Shown: in pieces, positions 1 to 10,424 of the stretch | How the letters are laid out: the number at the start of each line of letters is the position of its first letter | How positions within the stretch are numbered: position 1 is the stretch's first letter | Assembly (NCBI GenBank): GCA_036272595.1 | Contig: DATAYM010000077.1 | Location: 1 to 64,000, forward strand | Length of the DNA: 64,000 nt | Origin: Poindextera sp036272595 | GTDB lineage: Bacteria > Pseudomonadota > Alphaproteobacteria > Caulobacterales > Caulobacteraceae | Direction: 5' to 3' | Made by a program: the position numbers and the translations under genes | The notes under the pieces: generated by a model | What the model saw: the letters and a program-made list of their open reading frames with translations, nothing else | What the model was told of the DNA's origin: nothing | Databases searched by the model: none

Positions 1-130
1 TGCCCGCCCGTGGATCATCGACCTCAGAAAAACAGCTCGAAAACGTCTCCATCCGCCATCTCCAACCGATATGGAGACAACTTCAGAATCCCGTTCGAGC
101 TAACAATCCGACTCCAGCGCCATATGCGAT

Positions 131-299
131 TCCCCTGCCCCGTTGGGGGAGGGGGACCGCACGTAGTGCGGTGGAGGGGGCGCGATGCCGTCCACGCCCG
201 CTTCACGCCCGCTATAAGATCAGCCTTGCCGACGCCGAGACGCGGCAAGGCCCCCTCCACCATGCTTCGCATGGTCCCCCTCCCCCACCGGGGAGGATT
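131..299. repeat. Long imperfect palindrome, type 1, copy 1
   Basis: The left half has a G-rich run, GACCGCAC/GTGCGGT and GGAGGGGGC. The right half has the complementary GCCCCCTCC and GGTCCCCCTCCCCC. The sequence can therefore fold as one long interrupted hairpin of about 170 nt. A second copy with the same core lies at 12087-12256. This copy ends 2 nt before the stop codon of the minus-strand peptidase gene at 302. Bases 1-130 to its left show no gene or motif I can support. Confidence 0.8.
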
Positions 300-301
300 C
301 A

Positions 302-2485
302 TCAGGCGGGCTGATAGCGCGGGTCGCCGGTGCGCCAGAGCAGGAAGGCCAGGATGTCGCCAGTCTCGCGGTCGCGCTGGGCCAGGGTCGAGCCGATGCC
401 GTGGCCGGCGTCGGTCTCCACCCGCAGGATCACCGGGTTCTTCGACGCCGTCGCCGCCTGCAGCCGCGCGGTCATCTTGGTGGGCTCCCAGGACGACACC
501 CGCGGGTCGTTCAGGCCGGTGGTCAGCATCACCGACGGATAGGCGACGCCGTCCTTGACGTGCTGGTAGGAGTCCATCTCGTAGAGGCCCTTGAAGCCCT
601 GCGCGTCGGTGACCGTGCCGAATTCGGGGATGTTCGGCGGCCCGTTCGGCGAGAACTCGCTGCGCAACGGATTGGAGACGCCGACCTGGTCGATCACCAC
701 GGCGGCGAGCGATGGCTGCTCGGTCAAGAACCGCCCCACCGTGATGCCGCCGGCGGAGCCGCCCATGATCCCGAGCCTGGCGCTCGAGGTGTAGCCCTGG
801 TCGATCAGGTAGTGGGCGGCGGCGATGGTGTCGCGCCAGGTGTTGGGCTTGTTCAGCTTCTGGCCGGCCAGGTGCCAGTCCTCGCCGAGCTCGCCGCCGC
901 CGCGCACGTGCGCCACCGCGAAGACGCCGCCCAGGTCCAGCAGCGGCAGCCAGCGGGCCAGGAAGGCCGGATCCTCGGTGATGCCGTATGAGCCATAGGC
1001 GTCCAGCAGGGTCGGCGCCCTGCCGTCGCGGGCCAGGCCCTTGCGATAGACGATGGAGAGCGGAACCTTGACCCCGTCGGCGGCGGTGGCGAACACCTCG
1101 TCGGCGGCATAGGGCGAGACGTCGATCGGCGGCGCCGGGGCGATGTCGGTCTGCACGACCACCCCATCCGGGCCGACATGGCAGAGCACCGAAGGCCGCA
1201 CCCAGCCCTGCAGCAGGAACCAGACGCCGTCGTGCAGGGTGTCGGCGTAGAGCGCGTCGATCGAGCCGGCGAACGGCATGGCGATGGTGGTGACCGACCC
1301 GTCCCAGGCCATGCGGCGCAAGCCGCCGAGACCGGCGTTCAGGTCCTGGATATAGAGGCCGTCCTTCGCCGCGGCGATGCCGCGGATCACCGAACCGGTC
1401 TCCGGCACGGCGAGGCTCGCCGTCGCCACCGCCGGCTGGGCCGCCGTCACCTTCAGCACCTTGTAGCGCGAGGCGTGGTCGTGGCTCATCAGGTAGATGT
1501 CGTCGCCGTGCACGGCCGCTCCGGTCACCTTGTCCGCCGGCGCGCAGACCCTGGTCCAGGCCGGCGTCCCCGCCTTGGCGGCGCCGATCGTCGTCACATA
1601 GAGGCCGATCTCGTTCTGGACTCCGGACTGGATCAGGCCGAGCGCGACCGGCGAACCGGGCGTCGCGCCGACCACCGGCAGGTCGATATCGGCGATCTGG
1701 ACGCTTGGGCTGAGGGCCTTGGACAGCACCTGGGTGTCGCTCGCCGGATCGGTGTTCAGCCGATGGAACCAGTTGGCGCTGTACTTGTACTTGTCGACGC
1801 TGTCCGCCGCCTGCCCGGGCTGCAGCCGGTTGTAGAAGAAGCCGGAGCCGTCCGGGGCCCAGCTCGGGCTGGCTTCCTCGGTGCGGTCGATGGCCTCCGG
1901 CAGCATGGCGCCGGTGTCGGTGACGATCACGTGGGCGACCGACTGCTCGCCGCCGCCCGGCGAGACGCCGAACACCACATGGGCGCCGTCCGGCGAGGCG
2001 GTCCACCAGTCCAGCGAGGCGTGCGAGCCGGCCGGGGCGTGGGCGTCGGGGTCGATCAGCAGCCGGTCGGCGCCGGCCCGGCCGTCGCGCACGTAGAGCT
2101 TGAAGGTGTTCGCGCCGGCCGGCCGCACCTGGGTGAAGATGCGCTCGCCGCCGACCTGCACCGCCGACACCGCGACCAGGTCGTGGGTATAGTGCTGCAC
2201 GGCGGCGACCAGCGCGTCGCGGCCGGGGATGGCGCCGAGCATCCGCTTGGCGTAGTCGCCCTCGGCCAGGGCGTAGGCCTTCCATTCCGGCCCTTCGGCC
2301 TCCATCCAGCGATAGGGGTCGGTCACCGGAACGCCCCACAGGGTCTCGGTCACCGGCCGCACCGCCGCCACCGGCGGCCCCGAGGCCGCGCCGGCCTGGG
2401 CCAAGGCCAGCCTTGGCGCGGCCATGGCCCCGGCCAGGGCGGCCGACGAGGCCAGACGAACACGTCGATCGATCGATTGAGCCAA
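302..2485 (-). CDS. Prolyl oligopeptidase family serine peptidase (S9A), secreted
   Basis: A 727-residue protein with the layout of prolyl oligopeptidases, which cut short peptides after proline. Residues 1-29 look like a signal peptide ending in LALAQA, so the enzyme is probably periplasmic. The family N-terminal signature PYRWME follows at about residues 56-61, then a beta-propeller of roughly 370 residues and a C-terminal alpha/beta-hydrolase domain. Catalytic Ser577 lies in GGSAGG, with Asp660 (LNDPRV) and His695 (AGHGIG) completing the triad. The length is normal for the family. The gene is single, divergent from rpmI, and its stop abuts a large palindrome that may terminate transcription. 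The substrate cannot be told from sequence. Confidence 0.9.
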   Translation of the reverse strand: MAQSIDRRVRLASSAALAGAMAAPRLALAQAGAASGPPVAAVRPVTETLWGVPVTDPYRWMEAEGPEWKAYALAEGDYAKRMLGAIPGRDALVAAVQHYTHDLVAVSAVQVGGERIFTQVRPAGANTFKLYVRDGRAGADRLLIDPDAHAPAGSHASLDWWTASPDGAHVVFGVSPGGGEQSVAHVIVTDTGAMLPEAIDRTEEASPSWAPDGSGFFYNRLQPGQAADSVDKYKYSANWFHRLNTDPASDTQVLSKALSPSVQIADIDLPVVGATPGSPVALGLIQSGVQNEIGLYVTTIGAAKAGTPAWTRVCAPADKVTGAAVHGDDIYLMSHDHASRYKVLKVTAAQPAVATASLAVPETGSVIRGIAAAKDGLYIQDLNAGLGGLRRMAWDGSVTTIAMPFAGSIDALYADTLHDGVWFLLQGWVRPSVLCHVGPDGVVVQTDIAPAPPIDVSPYAADEVFATAADGVKVPLSIVYRKGLARDGRAPTLLDAYGSYGITEDPAFLARWLPLLDLGGVFAVAHVRGGGELGEDWHLAGQKLNKPNTWRDTIAAAHYLIDQGYTSSARLGIMGGSAGGITVGRFLTEQPSLAAVVIDQVGVSNPLRSEFSPNGPPNIPEFGTVTDAQGFKGLYEMDSYQHVKDGVAYPSVMLTTGLNDPRVSSWEPTKMTARLQAATASKNPVILRVETDAGHGIGSTLAQRDRETGDILAFLLWRTGDPRYQPA

Positions 2486-2552
2486 ACTGGTCTCCCCAAT
2501 TGCTTTCGCGGACGATCCGTCCGCGTCGCCTGGACGATTTGTCCATGCCGCG

Positions 2553-2581
2553 TTGCATTTAAGCCTGTTTTGCCGTAACGA
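2553..2581 (+). promoter_or_regulatory. Candidate sigma-70-type promoter for rpmI-rplT-pheST
   Basis: TTGCAT at 2553-2558 and TAACGA at 2576-2581 are separated by 17 nt in the divergent space before rpmI. The predicted start, near 2588, falls just before the hairpin at 2596. The match is partial, so this is a suggestion only. Confidence 0.35.
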
Positions 2582-2595
2582 CGCCCGCTCTTAAA

Positions 2596-2629
2596 GAGCC
2601 GCCTGGCCCAAGGCATGCCATGGCGGCTC
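2596..2629 (+). promoter_or_regulatory. Leader hairpin upstream of rpmI
   Basis: GAGCCGCC at 2596-2603 pairs perfectly with GGCGGCTC at 2622-2629. An inner TGGC/GCCA extends the stem around a 9-nt loop. No T-run follows, so it is not an ordinary terminator. It ends 48 nt before the rpmI start codon. The rpmI-rplT messages of several bacteria are autoregulated by L20 through leader structures, and this may serve the same role, which is inference. Confidence 0.4.
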
Positions 2630-2677
2630 GTCACCGACCCTAGAGGACGGGGCCGATCAAAAGGCTCCGCATGGAAA

Positions 2678-2875
2678 ATGCCGAAGTTGAAGACGAAATC
2701 GGGCGCCAAGAAGCGCTTCAAGGTCACCGCGAGCGGTAAGGTCAAGGCGGGCGTCGCCGGCAAACGGCACAGGCTGATGAGCCACGACGCGAAATACATC
2801 CGCCAGAACCGTGGGACGAAGGTGTTGGACGCGGCGGACGCAAAGACCGTCAAGTCCTACATGCCCTACGCCTGA
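2678..2875 (+). CDS. rpmI: 50S ribosomal protein L35
   Basis: A 65-residue basic protein starting MPKLKTKSGAKKRF, the standard L35 N-terminus, and ending in the usual short C-terminal helix. An in-frame start 63 nt upstream would add 21 residues not found in L35, so the ATG at 2678 is preferred. It is a component of the large ribosomal subunit. It lies 28 nt before rplT, as in nearly all bacteria, and both probably share one transcript with pheS and pheT. The translation factor gene infC, often first in this operon, is not present next to it. Confidence 0.97.
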   Translation: MPKLKTKSGAKKRFKVTASGKVKAGVAGKRHRLMSHDAKYIRQNRGTKVLDAADAKTVKSYMPYA

Positions 2876-2903
2876 ACCGCTGACCGAGAAGAGGTGATCT
2901 GAA

Positions 2904-3260
2904 ATGGCGCGTGTCAAACGGGGCGTGACGTCCCACGCCAAGCACAAGAAGGTTCTGGAGCAGGCCAAGGGTTTCCGCGGCCGGCGCAAGAACACCATCC
3001 GCGCGGCCAAGGCGGCCGTCGACAAGGCCGGCCAGTACGCCTACCGCGACCGCAAGGTGCGCAAGCGTTCGTTCCGGGCGCTGTGGATTCAGCGGATCAA
3101 CGCCGCGGCGCGGATCGAAGGCCTGACCTATTCGCGATTTATGCACGGCCTTGAGCTGGCGGGGGTCGATATCGACCGCAAGGTTCTCGCCGACGTGGCG
3201 GGCGCCGATCCCACCGGCTTCAAGGCCATCGCCGACAAGGTTCGCGCCGCTCTGGCCTGA
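2904..3260 (+). CDS. rplT: 50S ribosomal protein L20
   Basis: 118 residues beginning MARVKRGV and containing the highly basic N-terminal extension (about residues 1-60) and the globular 23S rRNA-binding domain with QRINAAAR. This is the normal length. L20 is needed early in large-subunit assembly and in many bacteria also represses its own operon. A good ribosome-binding site (AAGAGGTG) precedes the ATG. It sits between rpmI and pheS, separated from pheS by 90 nt. Confidence 0.97.
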   Translation: MARVKRGVTSHAKHKKVLEQAKGFRGRRKNTIRAAKAAVDKAGQYAYRDRKVRKRSFRALWIQRINAAARIEGLTYSRFMHGLELAGVDIDRKVLADVAGADPTGFKAIADKVRAALA

Positions 3261-3350
3261 CGCGCTCGGGAATGTCCCGGCGGGAGGGCTTTCGGCGGCG
3301 TGCCGGAAGCCTTCGCGCCCACTCGTATTCCCGCTAGAGCACCGCCAGCC

Positions 3351-4460
3351 ATGACCGATCTTGCCGCCCTCGAATCCGAACTCACCGCCAAGATCGCCGC
3401 CGCCGATTCCGCGGAGCTCGAAGCCCTGCGGGTCGCCGCCCTCGGCAAGACCGGCGAAATCTCCAACCTGCTGAAATCGCTGGGCGCGATGAGCCCGGAC
3501 GAGCGGCGCGAGCAGGGGCCGAACATCAACGGCCTGCGCGACCGCGTCGCCGCCGCCATCGCCGCCCGCAAGGCCCAGCTGGACGCCGCCGCCCTCGAGG
3601 CGCGGCTGGCCGCCGAGCGGGTCGACCTCACCCTGCCCGCCCCGCCCCGCCGCAGGGGCTCGGTGCACCCGACCATGCAGGTGATGGACGAGATGATCGC
3701 CATCTTCGCCGGCATGGGTTTCGCCGTCGCCGAGGGCCCGGACATCGAGGACGACTTCCACAACTTCACTGGCCTGAACTTCCCGCCCAAGCATCCGGCG
3801 CGGGAGACCCACGACACCTTCTTCCTGAACGAGGACGAGCACGGCGAGCGCAAGGTGCTGCGCACCCACACCAGCCCGATCCAGATCCGCGTCATGCAGC
3901 GGGCCAACACCGCGGTGGAGGCGCCGCAGTTCGCCCACGGCCAGGAGCCGCCGATCCGCATCGTCGGCCCCGGCCGCACCTACCGGAAGGATTCGGATCG
4001 CACCCACACGCCGATGTTCCACCAGATGGAGGGGCTGGTGATCGACCGCGCCATCCATCTCGGCCACCTGAAATGGACCCTCGACGCCTTCATCCGCCGC
4101 TTCTTCGAGACCGACCAGGTCGTCACCCGCTTCAGGCCCCACTACTTCCCCTTCACCGAGCCCTCGGCGGAGATGGACGTCCAGTGCGACCGCTCCGCCG
4201 GGATCGTGAAGATCGGCGAGGGCAGCGACTGGCTGGAGATCCTCGGCGGCGGCATGGTGCACCCCAACATCCTGCGCACCGTCGGGCTCGATCCGGACGA
4301 GTGGCAGGGCTTCGCCTTCGGCATGGGGATCGACCGGCTGGGGGTGCTGAAATACGGCATGCCGGACCTGCGCGACATGTTCAGCGCCGACGTGCGCTGG
4401 CTGGAGCACTACGGTTTTTCCGCCTTCCAGGCGCCCAATCCGGCGACGGGGCTGAGCTGA
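3351..4460 (+). CDS. pheS: Phenylalanyl-tRNA synthetase alpha subunit
   Basis: 369 residues. It forms the catalytic part of the alpha2-beta2 enzyme that charges tRNA-Phe. The N-terminal coiled coil (about 1-95) is followed by the class II synthetase core. Motif 2 contains GRTYRKDSDRTHTPMFHQ, and motif 3 is GFAFGMGIDRL near the C-terminus. An in-frame GTG 51 nt upstream would add a non-homologous tail, so the ATG giving MTDLAALESEL is chosen. The stop codon overlaps the pheT start (TGATG), so the two subunits are translationally coupled. Confidence 0.97.
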   Translation: MTDLAALESELTAKIAAADSAELEALRVAALGKTGEISNLLKSLGAMSPDERREQGPNINGLRDRVAAAIAARKAQLDAAALEARLAAERVDLTLPAPPRRRGSVHPTMQVMDEMIAIFAGMGFAVAEGPDIEDDFHNFTGLNFPPKHPARETHDTFFLNEDEHGERKVLRTHTSPIQIRVMQRANTAVEAPQFAHGQEPPIRIVGPGRTYRKDSDRTHTPMFHQMEGLVIDRAIHLGHLKWTLDAFIRRFFETDQVVTRFRPHYFPFTEPSAEMDVQCDRSAGIVKIGEGSDWLEILGGGMVHPNILRTVGLDPDEWQGFAFGMGIDRLGVLKYGMPDLRDMFSADVRWLEHYGFSAFQAPNPATGLS

Positions 4461-6850
4461 TGCGCTTCACCCTCTCCTGGCTGAAGGACCATCTGGACAC
4501 CACCGCCGGCGTCGCCCGCGTCGCCGAGGCCATGACCATGGCCGGGCTGGAAGTCGAGCACGTCGACGATCCCGCCGCCAGGTTCGCCGCCTTCTCGGTG
4601 GCGCGCATCAAGGACGCCGTCCAGCATCCCAACGCCGACCGCCTGCGCGTCTGCCAGGTCGAGACCCGGGATGGGATGAAGGAGATCGTCTGCGGCGCGC
4701 CGAACGCGCGGGCGGGCCTTGTGACCCTCTACGCCCCGATCGGGACCTATATCCCGGGGACCGGCATCACGCTCGAGCCGCGGCCGGTGCGCGGGGTCGT
4801 CTCCAACGGCATGCTCTGTTCGGCCGCCGAGCTGGAGATCGCCGAGGACTCCGACGGCATCCTGGAGCTGGCCGAGGACCTGGAGGTCGGCGCCGGCGCC
4901 GCCGAGGCGCTGGGCCTGGAGGCGGTGATCGATTTCGAGGTGACGCCGAACCGGCCGGACTGGCTGGGCGTCGCCGGCATCGCCCGCGACTTGGCCGCCG
5001 CCGGCCTGGGCCGCCTGAAGGACCTGACGGTCGAGCCGGTCAAGGGCGGCTTCCCCTGCCCGATCGACGTCCGGCTGGACGGCTCGGACGCCTGCCCGGT
5101 GTTCGCCGGCCGGCTGATCCGCGGCGTCAGGAACGGCCCGTCGCCGGCCTGGCTGCAGGCCCGCCTGCGCGCCATCGGCCTTCGCCCGATCAGCGCCCTG
5201 GTCGACATCACCAACCTCATTTCCTACGACCGCGCCCGGCCGCTGCACGTCTATGACGCCGCCAAGCTGAGCGGCGGCTTCGTCGAGGCCCGGCTCGGCC
5301 GCGAAGGCGAGCAGGTCGCCGCCCTGGACGGCCAGACCTATGCGGTCACGCCCGAGATGTGCGTGATCGTCGACGGCTCCGGCGCCATCGGCCTCGGCGG
5401 CGTCATGGGCGGGTCGTCCACCGGCTGCTCGGAGACCACCACCGAGGTGTTCGTCGAGAGCGCCTGGTTCGATCCGATCCGCACCGCCCAGACCGGACGC
5501 GCCACCGGCATCACCTCCGACGCCCAGTACCGCTTCGCCCGCGGCGTCGACCCGGGCTTCGTGGTCCCGGGCCTGGAGCTCGCCACCCGGCTGATCCTCG
5601 AGCTCTGCGGCGGCGAGGCCTCCGAGGTCCGCGTCGCCGGCGAACCGCCCGCGCCGCCGGCCGCGATCGCCTTCGACCCGGCCTATGTGCAGAAGCTGTC
5701 GGGCCTCTCGCTCGGCCACGAACAGGCGCTGGAGATCCTGACCATCCTCGGCTTCGCCATCAGCGGTTCGGGCCATGCCCTCACCGTGCAGCCGCCGACC
5801 TGGCGGCGCGACGTCGAGGGCAAGGCCGACCTGGTGGAAGAGGTCGCCCGCATCGCCGGCTACGACAAGCTGCCGGCGACGCCGCTGCCGGAACTGCCGC
5901 GCCCGCCCGGCGGCGTCCTGACCGTCCGCCAGGGCCGCGCCGTCACCGCCCGCCGCGTGCTGGCGGCGCTCGGCTACGCCGAGGCCATCACCTGGTCTTT
6001 CATGCCCCGCGCCCTGGCCGAGCTGTTCGGCGGCGGCCAGCCGGACCTGGTGCTGGCCAACCCGATCGCCGCCGAGCTCGACTGCATGCGGCCTTCGATC
6101 CTGCCCAACCTGATCGAGGCGGCGCAGCGCAACGCCAACCGCGGCTTCGCCGACGTCGCCCTGTTCGAGATCGGCCCGGTCTTCGCCGGCGACCGGCCCA
6201 GGGACCAGCGCACGGCCATCACCGCCGTGCTGGCGCCGCATCCGCCCAGGCGCTGGGACGGCGGCAAGAGCGACGACCTCTTCGCGCTGAAGGGCGACCT
6301 GATGAGCCTCTTGGACCAGCTCGGCGCGCCGGTGGGCTCGCTGCAGGTGGCGCAGGGGTCGGCGGCGCCCTGGTGGCATCCTGGCCGCTCGGCGCGGCTG
6401 CAGCTCGGCCCCAAGGCGGTGCTGGTCGAGTTCGGGGCCCTGCACCCGGCGGTGCTGGCCGCCCTCGACGCCGAAGGGCCGATCTACGGCTTCGAGATCT
6501 GGCTGGAGGCCGTGCCGGAGCCGAAGCGCAAGGCGGTCAAGACCCGCTCGGCGCTCAGCCTTTCGGCGCTGATGCCGCTACGCCGCGACTTCGCCTTCGT
6601 CGTCGACGCCGCCCTGCCGGCCGCCGACCTGGTCCGCGCCGTCGCCTCGGCCGACAAGGCCCTGATCGAGCGCGTCTGGGTGTTCGACGTCTACACCGGC
6701 GACGGCGTGCCGGACGGCAGGAAGTCGCTGGCCCTGGAAGTCACCCTCCAGCCCACCGACCACACCCTGACCGAAGCCGAGATCGAGGCGCTGTCCACAA
6801 AGATCGTCACCGCGGCGGAAAAGGCGGTGGGGGCGAAACTACGCGGCTAA
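4460..6850 (+). CDS. pheT: Phenylalanyl-tRNA synthetase beta subunit
   Basis: 796 residues, the normal size. Domains in order are an N-terminal MRFTLSWLKDHLDT segment, an EMAP/OB-fold tRNA-binding domain (about 40-150), B3/B4 editing-type domain (about 205-390), B5 domain (about 400-475), a catalytic-like core and a C-terminal ferredoxin-fold anticodon-binding domain beginning RRDFAFVVD. The beta subunit binds tRNA-Phe and removes mischarged tyrosine. The start overlaps the pheS stop by 1 nt. An intrinsic terminator built from a REP-like hairpin lies just downstream. Confidence 0.97.
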   Translation: MRFTLSWLKDHLDTTAGVARVAEAMTMAGLEVEHVDDPAARFAAFSVARIKDAVQHPNADRLRVCQVETRDGMKEIVCGAPNARAGLVTLYAPIGTYIPGTGITLEPRPVRGVVSNGMLCSAAELEIAEDSDGILELAEDLEVGAGAAEALGLEAVIDFEVTPNRPDWLGVAGIARDLAAAGLGRLKDLTVEPVKGGFPCPIDVRLDGSDACPVFAGRLIRGVRNGPSPAWLQARLRAIGLRPISALVDITNLISYDRARPLHVYDAAKLSGGFVEARLGREGEQVAALDGQTYAVTPEMCVIVDGSGAIGLGGVMGGSSTGCSETTTEVFVESAWFDPIRTAQTGRATGITSDAQYRFARGVDPGFVVPGLELATRLILELCGGEASEVRVAGEPPAPPAAIAFDPAYVQKLSGLSLGHEQALEILTILGFAISGSGHALTVQPPTWRRDVEGKADLVEEVARIAGYDKLPATPLPELPRPPGGVLTVRQGRAVTARRVLAALGYAEAITWSFMPRALAELFGGGQPDLVLANPIAAELDCMRPSILPNLIEAAQRNANRGFADVALFEIGPVFAGDRPRDQRTAITAVLAPHPPRRWDGGKSDDLFALKGDLMSLLDQLGAPVGSLQVAQGSAAPWWHPGRSARLQLGPKAVLVEFGALHPAVLAALDAEGPIYGFEIWLEAVPEPKRKAVKTRSALSLSALMPLRRDFAFVVDAALPAADLVRAVASADKALIERVWVFDVYTGDGVPDGRKSLALEVTLQPTDHTLTEAEIEALSTKIVTAAEKAVGAKLRG

Positions 6851-6864
6851 CCCATCTTCCGCTC

Positions 6865-6894
6865 ATTCCCGCGAAGGCGGGAATCCAAGTTTTT
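6865..6894 (+). terminator. Intrinsic terminator of the pheT transcript
   Basis: ATTCCCGC at 6865-6872 pairs with GCGGGAAT at 6877-6884 around GAAG. TTTTT follows at 6890-6894 after a 5-nt gap. The position, 15 nt after the pheT stop, fits termination of the rpmI-pheT operon. Confidence 0.6.
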
Positions 6895-7028
6895 AACCAC
6901 GAACACCCACGAACAAACACGAACGGGCCAGACTGGCTGATGCGGTGAGGCTGACCGTTCGTGTGGGTTCGTGTTCGTTCGTCGTTCAAATTCTTTCGGC
7001 CCCGGGCGGACCCGCAAAGCTCGGAAAC

Positions 7029-7060
7029 AAAAAAGCCTGGATCCCCGCCTTCGCGGGGAT
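7029..7060 (-). terminator. Intrinsic terminator of the DUF1134 gene
   Basis: On the minus strand ATCCCCGC/GCGGGGAT (7060-7041) forms an 8-bp hairpin, followed after 6 nt by a run of six T (7034-7029). It lies 31 nt past the stop at 7091 and mirrors the pheT terminator. Confidence 0.6.
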
Positions 7061-7090
7061 GAGCGGTTCTAATGAGCCGTTGCCGAAGGA

Positions 7091-7777
7091 TCAGAACGGC
7101 AGGAAATGGCGTTCGCGGCTGTAAGCCAGGTAGCCGACATTGGCGCCCAGGCGCAGGCCGACGCCGGCGCGGATGGGCGCCAGGGTGATGTCCTCCGCCC
7201 GCTGATAGTTCACGCCAAGGCCGCCGATGAAATAGGCCGAGCCGTCGACGCCGGGGAAGCGGCGATAGATCATGTCCGGGAACTGCAGATTGTAGCAGAG
7301 GGTGAAGCTGCGGCTGGCGTTGCCGCCGGCGTCGAAACCAATCGACGGCCCCTGCCAGTAGACCTCCTGGCGCGGCCGCTCCTTCATGTAGAGCAGGCCC
7401 TTGCCGTAGCGCAGGCCGGCGACGAAGGCCCCGGAAACCTCCTGGCCGGCGATATAGGCGGTGGGCTGACCGTTGTCCCTGAAGATGCGCTCGATGATCG
7501 CCCCGGCGCTCTCGGCGGTGACGCCGAAGAAGTCGGAGACCGAGTTGACCAGCTCGTCGCGGCTATAGGTCGGCGCCGGATGGTCCGGATAGCGCGGCTC
7601 CGGCGGCGGCATCGGGGGGGGGCCTCGGGACGGTCCCTCGTATGCCGGCCGATCGTACGTCGGGCCATCCCGGGGCGGAGCGTCCCGGGGCGGGCCGTCC
7701 TGGGCGCGCGCCAGGGGTGCGATCAGCTGCGCGCCCAACAAGGCGCCGGCGGCTGAAACCAGATGACGTCGATGCAT
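7091..7777 (-). CDS. DUF1134 family protein with signal peptide
   Basis: 228 residues. A signal peptide (1-25, ending LARAQ) is followed by a proline-rich linker (about 27-70) and a conserved DUF1134 domain. The domain shows the family hallmarks FFGVTAESAG, AYIAGQEVSGAFVAGLRYG, YWQGPSIGFDAGGNASR, RFPGVDGSAYFIGG and GVGLRLGANVGYL. This family is essentially confined to Alphaproteobacteria, is predicted periplasmic or envelope-associated, and has no known biochemical role. The proline-rich insert is longer than I expect for the family. It is a single gene, convergent with pheT and divergent from lepA. Confidence 0.85.
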   Translation of the reverse strand: MHRRHLVSAAGALLGAQLIAPLARAQDGPPRDAPPRDGPTYDRPAYEGPSRGPPPMPPPEPRYPDHPAPTYSRDELVNSVSDFFGVTAESAGAIIERIFRDNGQPTAYIAGQEVSGAFVAGLRYGKGLLYMKERPRQEVYWQGPSIGFDAGGNASRSFTLCYNLQFPDMIYRRFPGVDGSAYFIGGLGVNYQRAEDITLAPIRAGVGLRLGANVGYLAYSRERHFLPF

Positions 7778-7987
7778 GAATCAGAACTCCCCGACTTTGC
7801 GCAAATGCTGACGCCCGATTGAGTCCGGTTTGCGGCCAAGCTGAGGCCATTTGCGGAGTATAGCGCGGACGATCTGATTCGTTTTCCTGGCGCCCTCGCC
7901 CCGCGCCGGCAGGTGAGGGGCGCAGCGCGGCCGCGCGAAAGCCCTGGCGGCGTTGAATATTGAACCGCCGCACCCCCGCATCCCGAG

Positions 7988-8017
7988 CTTCTCCCCCCGC
8001 AAAATGCAGGGGAGAAG
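7988..8017 (+). promoter_or_regulatory. Hairpin in the lepA leader
   Basis: CTTCTCCCC (7988-7996) and GGGGAGAAG (8009-8017) pair perfectly over 9 bp, 32 nt before the lepA start. A second hairpin, CCCTCGCC/GGTGAGGG at 7893-7919, lies further upstream. Neither has a T-run. The 272-nt divergent space otherwise shows no gene. Confidence 0.4.
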
Positions 8018-8049
8018 CAGCCGCGAATATTGTGCTAGACCCCGCCGCC

Positions 8050-9855
<1,806 letters not shown>

Positions 9856-9950
9856 TGAGCGCTACGCCGCCTCCGGCGCAGTCACGTCCATTCGCACCAC
9901 GAGCCCTGCCCGAGCGCTGAGGGTCACCAAGGCATCGAGGCTGACCGTTG

Positions 9951-10424
9951 TCATCCTGCCAGAACGGCCCGCTTACGTCGGCTGGTCTCCCGGTTGTTTG
10001 CCTCCCACCCCAGGCAGGCCAGCAGGACCGTCTTCGGAACCGGCTTCTCGGCATTTGAGTAGTAGGCGACCATGCGGCGGGAGAGACCGAGAGCCTCGGC
10101 GGCTTTGCTCAGCGAAAGGCCGTTCCTCAGCCGCCATTCCAGAAAGGTCCGGGCGTCCTGGCGCCTCTGGGCCGACAGGGTTTCGAGCCAGAGGCTATCG
10201 GCGCCCGCCTCGGCGCCGTTCGGCCATTCAAGGCTATGGCCCCAGTCCCCGACCTTGACCCTGGCGAACTCCGCCGGGTCTCGCAGCGCCGCAAACGCCG
10301 GCTTTTCAAGCCAAGCGCTCAGGTCCAACTCGACTTGGGAGCCGTCAGACCAGTGGAGGCGCAACCGTGCTGGCTCCGAGGCCTTGACGCTGGCGATCGT
10401 GCGCATCGTGTCGGTCACGCTCAT
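9951..10424 (-). CDS. DUF2442 protein with C-terminal HTH, antitoxin-like
   Basis: 157 residues counted from the ATG at 10424. The N-terminal part (about 1-80) has the DUF2442 pattern of a small beta-rich domain, with WSDGSQVELDLSAWL followed by FARVKVGDWGHSLEWPNG. The C-terminal part (about 95-140) has WRLRNGLSLSKAAEALGLSRRMVAYY, a Cro/Xre-type helix-turn-helix, so the protein probably binds DNA. The start overlaps the stop of the upstream DUF4160 gene (TGATG), giving a coupled two-gene unit. DUF4160-DUF2442 pairs are widely annotated as putative toxin-antitoxin systems, but activity of this pair is inference. A start 54 nt further upstream is possible but has no support. Confidence 0.75.
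   Translation of the reverse strand: MSVTDTMRTIASVKASEPARLRLHWSDGSQVELDLSAWLEKPAFAALRDPAEFARVKVGDWGHSLEWPNGAEAGADSLWLETLSAQRRQDARTFLEWRLRNGLSLSKAAEALGLSRRMVAYYSNAEKPVPKTVLLACLGWEANNRETSRRKRAVLAG

Larger units (their letters stand above)
6863..7066. repeat. Composite palindrome, type 2, copy 1 (inverted REP pair around iterated heptamer)
   Basis: Two REP-like hairpins, 6865-6884 and 7041-7060, face each other in opposite orientation. Between them a left arm (6895-6924) iterates CACGAAC at about 9-bp spacing, and a right arm (6957-6986) carries the inverted GTTCGTG units. The left REP includes GAATC, a GANTC site of the CcrM methylase type. The element fills the junction of convergent genes pheT and the DUF1134 gene. 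A related element lies at 48193-48452. Confidence 0.85.

Noticed and set aside
24..2558. Long open frames antisense or out of frame to most genes, for example opposite the oligopeptidase, S46 peptidase, CoA-transferase, MFS and mechanosensitive channel genes
   Set aside because: They follow from high G+C at third codon positions. Their translations are Arg/Gly/Ala/Pro-rich, have no recognisable domain, and overlap genes with clear motifs.
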